Positions 30,976 through 38,812 are shown, counted from the first letter of the stretch. The stretch is 54,179 nt of DNA from Chara braunii (GCA_003427395.1 BFEA01000071.1:3293007-3347185); one strand, 5' to 3'. Notes: a model not told the origin generated them from the letters alone. Made by a program: numbers and translations.

Positions 30976-31320
30976 CAAATCCACAAAAAATGCGGATTTG
31001 GGAAGGCCCGATTTGAGGTTTTGAGTCCTTCGGGACATCCGTTAAAATTGGAACGATACAGAGAAGATTTGAGGTTTTGGGCATAGGGCCGATTTGAGGT
31101 TTTGGGCATGGTTCACGTCACACTGTTGCACCTTTTCAGATGCGAGAAGGTCGCGGCCGTCTCGAGAAATGGGGATTTGGTACTTGGCTGGTCACATGGC
31201 GCCCTCCACAATTTGTGCAAGAACTTTTGTGAAACGATTTTTTTTTGCCAATTTTTGAAGAAAATGCGGAAAACAAACAAATGGGCACACCAATAGTACT
31301 TCGTCAAATGTGTGTGATCG
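30976..31320. mobile_element. Partial TIR element (family 1) with U6 insertion
   Basis: GCGGATTTGGGAAGG, GATTTGAGGTTTTGGGCATG, CACCTTTTCAGATG and AATGGGCACAC follow the order of 40,318-40,615, so this is another family 1 copy in plus orientation, interrupted by a U6 fragment at 31,024-31,065. Confidence 0.7.
31024..31065 (+). pseudogene. U6 snRNA 5' fragment between direct repeats
   Basis: TCCTTCGGGACATCCGTTAA followed by AATTGGAACGATACAGAGAA matches U6 nucleotides about 2-42, including the conserved ACAGAG box. It is flanked by identical 14-bp copies of GATTTGAGGTTTTG (31,010-31,023 and 31,066-31,079), as a retroposed, 3'-truncated snRNA copy would be; a third copy of the same repeat at 31,091 makes a local tandem repeat an alternative. 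Confidence 0.8.
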
Positions 31321-31388
31321 CATCACCCAAAAAGTGCTGAAATATAGACCTGAGTTCGGACTTCGATCCATATGATGGACCTAATTGT

Positions 31389-31440
31389 GGAGAGGTGCAG
31401 GAAATCGAGATTAACTGCTTTTCTGCACCTCTGCATAAAA
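31389..31440. repeat. Small hairpin (family 3)
   Basis: GAGAGGTGCAGGAAATC and CTTTTCTGCACCTCTGC form a stem; a similar one occurs at 43,119-43,172. Confidence 0.55.
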
Positions 31441-31630
31441 CACATCCAGATGCAGGAGCTCTATCCTCTTTGCTAAGGGGACCTTGGCCCTGGGGCCACT
31501 CAGCTCAATGACGATATCTCAAGGCTGTCGCCCTTCCCCAAAAACAAATAAAAAAATAAAAAATAAAAATCTGTGTGATCGGCCCGCGACCCTTTGTTTT
31601 TAAGGGATTTGGGACTATGCCCTTAGGAAC

Positions 31631-31665
31631 ATCACTGATCTCGGCCTTTTGGCTAGTATCCGTCC
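31631..31665 (+). pseudogene. U2 snRNA 5'-end fragment, second copy
   Basis: TCTCGGCCTTTTGGCTAG (31,639-31,656) matches the U2 5' region closely. Like the 30.36-kb copy it is preceded by TTAGGAACATCA and followed some 80-100 bp later by CTCGCTCCACAACTCT, so the two are likely the same snRNA-headed short retroposon family. Confidence 0.65.
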
Positions 31666-31747
31666 TGTGATCCTGTGGTCCTTCGGACCACACTTGGAAA
31701 AAAAACCAAAAACAAAAAACGAAGTAGTCCCAGTCTGACTCTGGCCC

Positions 31748-31862
31748 TCGCTCCACAACTCTCGACATCCACAAAAGACAATAAATTCATGGCGGTGTAT
31801 CGTTCCATGTTCTAGCGGAATATTCACTCTCGTTTTGCACATCTCGCGAGTAGTGGATCGAG
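31748..31862. mobile_element. Short hairpin element (family 2)
   Basis: Ends GCTCCACAACTCTCGA and CGCGAGTAGTGGATCGAG pair imperfectly; the interior CGTTCCATGTTCTAGCGGAA and TTTTGCACATC are shared with 42,537-42,643, 43,826-43,932 and 35,065-35,175. Length about 110 bp, non-coding. Confidence 0.65.
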
Positions 31863-31972
31863 CCCATGTGCCCCGAGTTTCTTTTCTTCTGCTGCTACTG
31901 GGGGGGGGTTGGGCGGGTGGGCGGGTTGGTACACACGGGCGGACTCTTGTCCACTCGTACTTTCTCCACTTG

Positions 31973-32110
31973 TCCCTGGACGTAATTGCGGTCAGATTCA
32001 TCCAGAACGGCTCACAAACGCGGCCAATATATTCCGCAGACCCCTGGACGTGATTGCGGTCAGATTCATGCAGAACGGCCCGCAATGGCTGGCTGGCTGT
32101 CAGTATATTC
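31973..32110. repeat. Tandem duplication of ~70 bp
   Basis: CCCTGGACGTAATTGCGGTC then AGATTCATCCAGAACGGC recurs at 32,042 as CCCTGGACGTGATTGCGGTC then AGATTCATGCAGAACGGC. The words resemble the interior of the small TIR elements at 34,830 and 42,914 (GCAATTACGTCCAG). Confidence 0.7.
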
Positions 32111-32459
32111 CGGAAAGTCAGAGCACTGCGAGTACGCTTACCGTTGTGTCAGATGGCCGTTGGACTCATCCGTTATAATAAGAAGAGTGAGCGAAATACG
32201 TCGGGTGACTTCAGCGGTAGAAGCTCTCAAGGAGACGGACAGCTGAAGAAGCAGGGAGCAGATGAGGAGGGAGGAGATCGATCATGAGTGACGAATTCCA
32301 GAGTTGAGTTCGACAAGAGAGAGGAGTCGATCGTACAAAGGACACAGTCGATCGACATGCACGTTGTAAGTGGTCGGTACAAGATGCATGACTGCATGCC
32401 TGTGCGTTGACGTCAGCGCTTCCTGTGTCGTCGTGCATGTGCTGCCCCTCCTGGCAATC

Positions 32460-32650
32460 CTTCTCCTCCTCCTCCTCCTCCTTCTCCTCCTCCTCCTCCT
32501 CCTCCTCCTCCTTCTCCTCCTCCTGCTTCTCCTTCGCCGCCGACGGCGGCTGCTCGTCCTATCCTTTGCTTCCTCTTACTCCTCTTGCTTTTCCTGCTGC
32601 TTCTGATGGTGCTTCTGATGCTGTTGCTGCTGCTGCTGCTGTTTGTGCTT
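32460..32650. repeat. (CTC)n/(CTT)n and (TGC)n trinucleotide repeats
   Basis: TCC triplets at 32,461-32,530 and CTG triplets near 32,610-32,642. Predicted Leu- or Ser-rich peptides are artefacts. A further CTC run is at 32,782-32,808. Confidence 0.85.
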
Positions 32651-32659
32651 CAGCCTAGG

Positions 32660-33240
32660 TAGCCGTCGTTGTCATTGTTTTCCGCTGCCGGCGGCTTCCT
32701 GTCATCAGCCTTCCTTTTCTCTCCTCCTCGTCGCCGTTTTCTCGCTCCTCTCTCCTTGTTCCTTCTTGTCTCCTGTTCTCTCTCCTCCTCCTCCTCCTCC
32801 TCCTCCTCGTCTTTGCCCCTGCTTCTCTTTGCCCTTCTCCTCATCTTCTCTCCTCCTCTTCTTCCTCTACGCAACCTCCACCTTGTGCGAGCGTTTGCGA
32901 CAAAGCACCATGATAATTGTGCTTGTGGCCGTGCTCTCATGCATCGCGTGCATGCCACATTGTAGAGAGGCCAATTGATTCGTTTTCCTTGTTCTTTTTC
33001 CCTTAGGCTATCGTTTTTTGTCGTTGGGATTGCTTTCCTGTGCATGCACATTCGAAACAACAACAGTTTGATCTGTCGGTCGTATTGACTGAAGAGACGT
33101 CGAGCAACAACTTGAAAGAAGTCAAAAGAGAAACGAGCGAAGGCAGCGCTACAAGCGAAGCAGAGGAGCAAGCTGACGCACACACACACAAAAAAAATAA
33201 AATAGTTCTTATTTAATCGATCATGGACAATCAACTAGTT
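32660..33240. other. Unassigned pyrimidine-rich then mixed sequence
   Basis: No domain similarity. ORFs on both strands are low-complexity (Leu/Ser or Arg/Glu), as expected from strand-biased composition. Confidence 0.35.
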
Positions 33241-33289
33241 GCAATCAGTCAATCAATTTTAGTACTTATGAAGACGATGAGTTTATTGA

Positions 33290-34150
33290 TACTCGGACGG
33301 GAGGTGGAGATTAAAGAGCCGACGAATGAAGGATCGGCTGATATAGTAAACGAGAGGACCCCGGAGAAAGGAACAGCTGTGTTCGGCACTAGGACCGGAG
33401 ATAGGAATATATGTGACGATATATGTATATATATACAATCGGAGATAGGAATAGATAATCGGAGATAGGCAGGCATGGAAATATAGGCATATGGAACACG
33501 GAAGGTAGTAGTAGGTGTGAACGACCAGAGAAAGGGGGGGGAAAAAAGAAAAAAAGAAAAAAAGAAAAAAAGAAAAAAAGAAAAAAAGAAAGAAAGAAAA
33601 AAAGAAAACGGCCGGAGAAGAAATGGAGGGCTGGAGAGATAGGCATATGGAAGACCGGACATAGGTGCGAGCGACCGAAGATTGGGGGGAAAAAAAAAGA
33701 AAAAAAAAAAAAGAAAAAAGGAACGACCGGAGAAAGAAAGGGAGAGCTGGAGATAGGGATGGAGGACTGGAGATTGGTGTGAACGGCTGGAGAAAGAAAT
33801 GGAGGACCGGAGAAAGGGATGGAGGAGTGGAGAGTAGGACCGGAGAAAGCGAGAGATGGAGATGGAGGGTTGGAGATGGGGATGGAAGAGAAACGGAGGA
33901 AAGAAAGGGGAGGGGGGAGGGGGGGAGGAGAGAATTAATAGATGAAATGTGAGTGAACCAAGAATGTAATAACGAGAATATTTTTACATTATTATATTAC
34001 TGTAATATAAAGGATAAGAAAGAATACAAAGAGCATAAGGAATAACGAAAGGCTAGAGATGGAGAGTCGGAGATAGGGATGGAAGAGAGAAAGAACGGAG
34101 GACCGGGGCGGGAGAGACGATTAGACAAAATGTAAAAGTATATAAGGAGT
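33290..34150. repeat. Purine-rich degenerate minisatellite
   Basis: Variants of GACCGGAGAAAG and GGAGATAGGGATGGA recur irregularly throughout, with AAAAAG runs at 33,541-33,610 and 33,689-33,718. The strand is strongly A/G-biased. Confidence 0.65.
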
Positions 34151-34201
34151 AAACGAAGAATATAATAACGAATACATTAAATTTTATATATCTGTATGTC
34201 G

Positions 34202-34556
34202 TCACAAATAGTATATATCTATATCTATATGTATATGACGATATATAGATATATAGCCTCCTGATGAGTCGGTGAAACTCCGACGAAACAGTTTGTCACA
34301 GCCCCTCGTTTGTTGTCCTTTTCTCTCTCTCTGCCTACGGTTTACCTGGCAGTTCTGTTTGTGACGATATATAATATATATATATACCCTCGTTTGTTGT
34401 CCTCTTCTCTCTCTCTGCCTACGGTTTACCGGGCAGTTCTGTTTGTGACGATACGTCACAAACAGTACGTCACAAACAGAACTGCCCGGTAAACCGTAGG
34501 CAGAGAGAGAGAAGAGGACAACAAACGAGGGGCTGTGACAAACTGTTTCGTATATA
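34202..34556. mobile_element. Hammerhead-bearing repeat cluster (two plus units, one inverted unit)
   Basis: After TA-rich sequence, the plus strand has the hammerhead core (34,261-34,297) and a ~70-bp body: GCCCCTCGTTTGTTGTCC, CTCTCTCTCTGCCTACGG, TTTACCTGGCAGTTCTG, TTTGTGACGATA. The body repeats at 34,387-34,452 after a TA spacer. The strand then inverts (GTCACAAACAGAACTGCCC from 34,470) through the body to CTGTGACAAACTGTTTCG at 34,533-34,550, ending in TA-rich DNA. Related units occur at 38,271-38,365, 47,818-47,990 and 37,641-37,668. No protein is encoded. Confidence 0.85.
34256..34300 (+). ncRNA. Hammerhead ribozyme motif
   Basis: CTGATGAG (34,261-34,268) is the conserved first core strand. 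Stem II is GTCGG (34,268-34,272) with CCGAC (34,280-34,284) around a 7-nt loop TGAAACT. GAA (34,285-34,287) is the second core strand. Stem III is a 3-bp ACA/TGT stem (34,288-34,296) with loop GTT, and C34,297 is the predicted cleavage nucleotide after GT. A short stem III is known from hammerheads in Penelope-like elements and similar retroelements. Stem I is not convincing: GCCTC upstream does not pair with ACAGC downstream. Motif identity is strong; activity is unproven. Confidence 0.8.
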
Positions 34557-34627
34557 TTAATATAAGGGACAAAGAAAGAATACAGAAAAAGCGTAAGGAA
34601 TAACGAAAGACTAAAATATCAGATACT

Positions 34628-34700
34628 CCGGGTTGAATTGTGAGGACTCCGGCCTCACAATTGGATTCTGTATTGGAATTGTTTTAAATAAATTAAAAAA
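34628..34700 (+). mobile_element. LINE tail B fragment with A-rich tail
   Basis: CTCCGGGTTGAATTGTGAGG and CCGGCCTCACAATTGG followed by TTTTAAATAAATTAAAAAAA. It is the plus-oriented equivalent of the LINE 3' end at 16.46-16.6 kb, severely 5'-truncated. Confidence 0.65.
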
Positions 34701-34829
34701 AAGAAAAGAAAAAAAGACTAAAATAGAAGAATATACAAGTTGAACTTGTTAAGAAAGGATTCCGCACTTAAGAATATAGCGCGAGGTTTAATCGGCTGAG
34801 GTCATTTCACAAGATTCCTGTTATTACTC

Positions 34830-34960
34830 AGGGCGTACTCACAGTACCGGTAGCACGATCTTAAATGCATCTGACCCCATTTTCGGCCGAACGCGTATGC
34901 ATCTGGCCGCAATTACGTCCAGAAATAAGTAAAAAAGTCCTAGTGTGATGAGTATGCCCT
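34830..34960. mobile_element. Small TIR element (family 1, 131-bp form)
   Basis: AGGGCGTACTCACAG at the left and GATGAGTATGCCCT at the right. The interior (GATCTTAAATGCATCTGACC, GGCCGCAATTACGTCCAG, AAATAAGTAAAA) matches 42,914-43,041. Non-coding. Confidence 0.8.
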
Positions 34961-35064
34961 AAGTGTATTACTAGTATATTATATTATATAAGTAGCAAAT
35001 ACTGGAACTTGCAGGGAGAGAAGAACGAAAGAAACAACAATGGCCCTCCCTCCCTCCCGCCCGC

Positions 35065-35175
35065 CACTGCTCTCCAAATGTGCAAAAAACGGGAGTGTAT
35101 CTACCGCTACAACATGGAAAGATACGTACGCAGCCATGATTTTTGTAGATTGGGCATGTGGAGAGTCGTGGAGCG
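35065..35175. mobile_element. Short hairpin element (family 2)
   Basis: CTGCTCTCCAAATGTGCAAA and GGCATGTGGAGAGTCGTGG are the ends; ACATGGAAAGATAC and GCCATGATTTTTGT match the interior of the copy at 43,826-43,932. Diverged. Confidence 0.55.
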
Positions 35176-35275
35176 ACGCCCCCTGTGTACAGAAGAATGT
35201 TAAGGAATGCAAGGCACTCAGTAGAGTCGACGAACCTTCTTGCTCCTGGAAAAAAAACACGAGGACGTAAACAAA

Positions 35276-35514
35276 NNNNNNNNNNNNNNNNNNNNNNNNN
35301 NNNNNNNNNNNNNNNNNNNNNNNNNNNNNNNNNNNNNNNNNNNNNNNNNNNNNNNNNNNNNNNNNNNNNNNNNNNNNNNNNNNNNNNNNNNNNNNNNNNN
35401 NNNNNNNNNNNNNNNNNNNNNNNNNNNNNNNNNNNNNNNNNNNNNNNNNNNNNNNNNNNNNNNNNNNNNNNNNNNNNNNNNNNNNNNNNNNNNNNNNNNN
35501 NNNNNNNNNNNNNN
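35276..35514. other. Assembly gap (N)
   Basis: A run of 239 N. It ends against a C-rich tandem repeat (CCCCCTCCTGCAC units, 35,515-35,560), which probably caused the gap. ORFs spanning it are not real. Confidence 0.99.
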
Positions 35515-35629
35515 CCCCCTCCCGCACCCCCTCCTGCACCCCCTCCTGCACCCCCTCCAGGGCCGCCCCTTCCCCTCCTTCCCCCCTCCTCTCCCTTGCC
35601 GTACGCGACAAACTGCAACTGTCGGGTGC

Positions 35630-35938
35630 GTAGGTGGTTCTCCTTTTGAACTTGGCAAACAAACACTACCCAACGGACAACGACGACAAAAAAAAAAACG
35701 AATTCCACACGTTCATCCGCGACAAACAGTACCTGTACGAGACAGACATTACCCGACGGACAAAAAAAAAAAGAAAAAAAAGAAACAAAACGAAGTCTAC
35801 ACATGCATCCCTCGCGCGCGGGATGAATGTGTGGAATTCGTTTTGTTTTGTTTTCTCTTTTGTTGTTGTCCGTTGGGTACTGTTTGTTTGCCAAGTTCAA
35901 AAAAAAAAAAAAAAAAAAAAAAAAGGGGGAACCATCTA
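35630..35938. mobile_element. ~300-bp foldback element
   Basis: TTGAACTTGGCAAACAAAC (from 35,647) pairs with GTTTGTTTGCCAAGTTCAA (ending 35,900). The arms continue inward through CCAACGGACAAC/GTTGTCCGTTGG and CGAATTCCACACGTTCAT/ATGAATGTGTGGAATTCG, and outward through GGTGGTTCTCC/GGGGGAACCATC. Internal A runs separate the blocks. No ORF. Confidence 0.75.
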
Positions 35939-36029
35939 CTCATCCCCTCGCGGGAACGGCGCTAAGCGCGCCGAGTTCGTGCGATTGCACATTGCTAGTA
36001 AGTCGAACATCTGTGCGTGAGAAGGATAT

Positions 36030-36130
36030 AGTTTAGTGTGTGTGTGTGTGTGGATACTTGTGGATAAGTTTAGACTGTTTAGTGTGTGTGTGGATAAGTG
36101 TGGACAAGTGTGGATACGTTTAGTGTGTCT
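36030..36130. repeat. Irregular GTGTGTGGATAAGTGTGGA repeat
   Basis: Repeated GTGTGG and GATAAG words with a short GT run; probably related to the GTGGATAAGTGTGTG blocks at 36,380 and 36,530. Confidence 0.55.
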
Positions 36131-36295
36131 GTTGAAGTTTGAGTGGATGTATATCATATATCATCTTTCTGGAACGGCAACATTTTTTCTTTTGCGGTAG
36201 CTGAAGCACGTGTGGATACTCCTTTTGTTTTTTCGGGGGACTTTTTTTTTTTTTTTTTTTTTTGGATTTTCGGGACCTTCTACATTCTTTGCGGT

Positions 36296-36566
36296 AGGTG
36301 AATATGCATGAATGAATCTCTAAAAAAAAAAAAAAAAAATTGCATGAATGCCTCTTATAAATAGTAAGTGAGCTACTGTGGATAAGTGTGTGCGGATAAA
36401 TGTGTGGAGAAGTTACTTATTTCTTTCCCGTTGCTGTATGCGAATATGCATGAATGAATCTCTATAAAAAAAAAAAAAAAAAAAAAAGCATGAATGCCTC
36501 TTATAAATAGTAAGTGAGCTACTGTGGATAAGTGTGTGTGGATAAATGTGTGGAGAAGTTAGTTAT
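36296..36566. repeat. Tandem duplication of ~135 bp
   Basis: GAATATGCATGAATGAATC, an A run, GCATGAATGCCTCTTATAAA, TAGTAAGTGAGCTACTG and GTGGAGAAGTTA occur at 36,300-36,430 and again at 36,441-36,570 with few changes. Confidence 0.85.
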
Positions 36567-36842
36567 TTCTTTCCCGACTGTAATTTGGCGGTATATTTGG
36601 TTAACTTAGCGAATGTAGATAATTTATTTATTTGTTTTCAATACTATAAATAAATGAATTTCTTTCCCGACTGTAATTTGGCGGTATATTTGGTTAGGGA
36701 ATGTAGATCATTTCTTTTTTTCAATACTATAAATATTAAATAAATAAATTTCGACGCCCGACTGTAATTTGGCGGTATAAATGGTTAGCGAATGTAGATA
36801 ATTTCTTTTTTTCACTACTATAAATAAATAAATTTCGACGAT
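36566..36842. repeat. Tandem ~90-bp repeat, three copies
   Basis: CCGACTGTAATTTGGCGGTA then GCGAATGTAGATAATTT and ACTATAAATAAAT recur at 36,575, 36,669 and 36,760. The array ends exactly where the rRNA-like segment begins. Confidence 0.85.
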
Positions 36843-36844
36843 TG

Positions 36845-37085
36845 CAGAACATGAAGTTGGAATCGCTGCGACTAAGCGCATCGCCACCCAATGAGAAGGA
36901 ACTTACCCCTGGAACATGTCTAGATGCACTCGCCTGATTGTTTTGTCTTTTTCACATTGCGAGAGTGGTGTGTCGAGGCCCTAATCCCGCACATTCGCAT
37001 TCCGCGGTGAATATATGTATTCACTCCTCGTACACACCGCCCGTCGTCACACCCGGGGAATTTCTCGTTGTGCCCGAAATCGTCT
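36845..37085 (+). rRNA. Organelle-type SSU rRNA 3'-domain fragment (divergent or pseudogene)
   Basis: Three universally conserved small-subunit rRNA blocks appear in order: ATGAAGTTGGAATCGCT (36,851-36,867), CCGCGGTGAATA (37,002-37,013) and CGTACACACCGCCCGTC (37,029-37,045), followed by CACACCCGGGGAATT and GCCCGAAATCG, as in mitochondrial/bacterial rather than cytosolic SSU rRNA. Between the first two blocks there are about 134 nt where bacterial rRNA has about 25, so helix 43 carries an insertion or a rearrangement. The helix 44 3' strand and the GAAGTCGTAACAAGG block do not follow. Either a mitochondrial insertion in the nucleus that has decayed, or a piece of an unusual expanded/fragmented organelle rRNA. 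Confidence 0.75.
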
Positions 37086-37202
37086 CTATGATAAACCAAG
37101 CAAGTGATTTGAGATCCTTGCAGTCTCACTTGGAGGATATGTTACGATTGATTGAAGCAACATACCAAGCAAGTGCAAGCACTTCGCCGAAAAATTGGAC
37201 AA

Positions 37203-37204
<2 letters not shown>

Positions 37205-37243
<39 letters not shown>
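37205..37243. repeat. (AG)n microsatellite
   Basis: GAGAGA run; ORFs with Arg-Glu repeats here are artefacts. Confidence 0.9.
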
Positions 37244-37246
<3 letters not shown>

Positions 37247-37399
37247 TTACGCACCACCGGTGGACGTGCGCAGCATCTTCTGGGGAACAAAGCATCTTCT
37301 CACGAGTCGAGGATCGATGGAAGAATCGAACGCTCGAACGCGCGATCTCCCTCTTGGGAGGCAAACACTCATTGACAACCAAACTGCTAATAAGCGGTC

Positions 37400-37730
37400 A
37401 TGCTTTTTGCGGCCTGTATATGTGTATTGGATCCTTGCTTTCCTTGATCAAAGAGACTGTTGCGCAGGGGGCATGGCACAAGTAAATATGGTAAGAAATT
37501 TCGATATGAGACTGAGGCAAAAGAGACTGTTGCGCAGGGGCCATGGTACAAGTAAATACTTTGCGGCCTGATATATATATATGACATGTTTGTGACAATG
37601 CATATGTAGAGAGAGATATATCTATATACGATATATGTATACTGTTTCGCCGGAGTTTCACCGACTTTCTCTGTTTGACAATGAAATTTGGTAAGAAATT
37701 TCGATATGAGACTGAGGCAAAAGTTTAATT
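37400..37730. repeat. Interspersed local duplications
   Basis: AAAGAGACTGTTGCGCAGGG and CATGGYACAAGTAAATA occur at about 37,450 and 37,520; GGTAAGAAATTTCGATATGA and GACTGAGGCAAAAG occur at 37,490 and 37,690; TTTGCGGCCTG occurs at 37,408 and 37,560. The inserted block at 37,570-37,680 is TA-rich and carries a decayed inverted hammerhead unit. Confidence 0.7.
37641..37668 (-). ncRNA. Decayed hammerhead motif
   Basis: The minus strand reads GTCGGTGAAACTCCGGCGAA then ACAG: stem II and the GAAAC core of the hammerhead are kept, but the CTGATGAG strand is replaced by CAGAGAAA. Predicted inactive. Confidence 0.6.
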
Positions 37731-37744
37731 TTCTGCTGGGACTT

Positions 37745-37815
37745 CGTTTGGCCCTTGCACGGCCGGGCCGCCCGGGAAAACAAGGTGACCCGGGCGGCCC
37801 GGCTGGTAGCCTAGG
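37745..37815 (+). repeat. GC-rich palindromic repeat, copy 2
   Basis: GGCCGGGCCGCCCGGG and CCCGGGCGGCCCGGC form a stem around AAAACAAGGTGA; matches 24,640-24,722 inverted. Confidence 0.7.
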
Positions 37816-37889
37816 ACGTGTCTACTCTATTTTACACCTCGGTGCTTTGTACCATTGACTTTCTTCCATCGGATAATAAGGAATGCGAT

Positions 37890-38050
37890 TTTTTCTCCTT
37901 TTTGTGTTGTTTTTTTTTTCTGTTTTTTTTCCCCCTTTCTTTCTTTCTTTCCTTTTCTCCCCTTCTATCTTTGGGTTTCCGTATCCGTATCGGATAAGAA
38001 ATGCGTTTTCTTCTTCTTCTTCTTCTTCTTCTTCTTCTTCTTCTTCTTTT
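37890..38050. repeat. T-rich and (TTC)n simple sequence
   Basis: T/C-rich tract ending in a TTC array at 38,006-38,046. GTATCGGATAAGAAATGCG at 37,987 echoes CATCGGATAATAAGGAATGCG at 37,868, a local duplication. Confidence 0.8.
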
Positions 38051-38161
38051 TCCTTCCAAAAACAGGTGAATTGTATCCGTGAACGAAAAAGGAGAGAGCC
38101 CTGAGGTTCAGCGATGCATTAGGAAAAAATGAAAAAGAAACAAAAACAACGCAGCAGCCAA

Positions 38162-38264
38162 GTCCTTCGGGACATCCGTTAAAATTGGAACGATATAGAG
38201 GAGGGTGATTAGCATGGCCCCTGAGCAAGGATGACACGCATAAATGGAGAAATGGTCCAAATTT
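38162..38264 (+). pseudogene. Full-length U6 snRNA copy
   Basis: GTCCTTCGGGACATCCGTTA, TTAGCATGGCCCCTGAGCAA, GATGACACGCATAAATGGAG and AAATGGTCCAAATTT give a 103-nt match over the whole U6. The catalytic ACAGAG box is changed to ATAGAG, and three extra bases lie in GAGGAGGGTGATT, so it is unlikely to work. No TATA or upstream element of plant U6 genes is apparent 25-70 bp upstream. It runs directly into a TA stretch and a hammerhead repeat, so it is probably a retroposed chimera. Confidence 0.88.
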
Positions 38265-38270
38265 ATATAT

Positions 38271-38365
38271 ACTCCGACGAAACAGTTTGTCACAGCCCCT
38301 CGTTTGTTGTCCTCTTCTCTCTCTCTGCCTACGGTTTGCCGGGCAGTTCTGTTTGTGACGATATA
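38271..38365 (+). mobile_element. Truncated hammerhead repeat fused to U6
   Basis: Starts within stem II (ACTCCGACGAAAC), then AGTTTGTCACAGCCCCTCG and the same body as at 34.3 kb (TGCCTACGGTTTGCCGGGCA, TTCTGTTTGTGACGATA). The CTGATGAG strand is absent; the junction with U6 is a short TATATA. Confidence 0.85.
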
Positions 38366-38439
38366 CAGGGGGAGTTGTAAGGAAGAAGATTAAAAACGAA
38401 TTTAAGATTTTTTTGTTTTTTTGGTTTTTTCGCTTAGGC

Positions 38440-38451
38440 GCTCTGATATCA
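38440..38451 (-). other. Primer-binding-site-like sequence
   Basis: The minus strand reads TGATATCAGAGC, one base from the initiator Met tRNA primer-binding site TGGTATCAGAGC, and is preceded on that strand by TATATATATTGTCACA, which resembles hammerhead-repeat ends. Could be chance. Confidence 0.3.
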
Positions 38452-38479
38452 TGTGACAATATATATATATAAAACAACG

Positions 38480-38610
38480 CAGCCAATGTGGCTGAATGGT
38501 ACAACCACTGAACTGTTAATAGACTGCTCCGGAGTTCAATTCTCTTGACAAGATCTTATCAAAAGGATACGATACCCCCTGAAAAAAACAAAAACAAGAA
38601 GGAAAAAAAA
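38480..38610 (+). mobile_element. tRNA-derived SINE (Asn-like)
   Basis: TGGCTGAATGGT (38,489-38,500) is an A box and AGTTCAATTCT (38,533-38,543) a B box. ACTGTTAATAG between them recalls the GUU anticodon loop of tRNA-Asn, but the arms do not pair properly. It ends in A-rich sequence (38,582-38,609). Confidence 0.55.
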
Positions 38611-38752
38611 CGCGTCCGTGAAAGAGCAACTCGGTAGGGTGAGTATCTATCTGGACTCGTACACGTATAAAGAGTCAGAAGTCATTGCCACGTGGTATAA
38701 CGCATTGCCACGTGGATGTCAACGAGGAACGCATTTTGCGATCGGTGCTAAA

Positions 38753-38756
<4 letters not shown>

Positions 38757-38812
<56 letters not shown>
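38757..38812. repeat. (CT)n microsatellite
   Basis: Pure CT run. Confidence 0.95.

Noticed and set aside
32370-33234. Leu-rich plus-strand and Arg/Glu-rich minus-strand ORFs (up to 194 aa)
   Set aside because: Generated by CTC-rich DNA; no domain, and both strands are open for the same compositional reason.
34971-35965. ORFs of 151-309 aa crossing 35.3-35.5 kb
   Set aside because: Most of their length is N; they are artefacts of the gap.
36845-37085. Cytosolic 18S rRNA
   Set aside because: The conserved blocks follow the bacterial/mitochondrial form (CCGCGGTGAATA, GTCACACC), not the 18S form after GTACACACCGCCCGTC.
38162-38264. Functional U6 gene
   Set aside because: The ACAGAG box is mutated, there is a 3-nt insertion, no plant-type promoter elements are visible, and it is fused to a repeat.
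38480-38550. True tRNA-Asn gene
   Set aside because: The anticodon and T arms are not complementary and the element ends in an A-rich tail.
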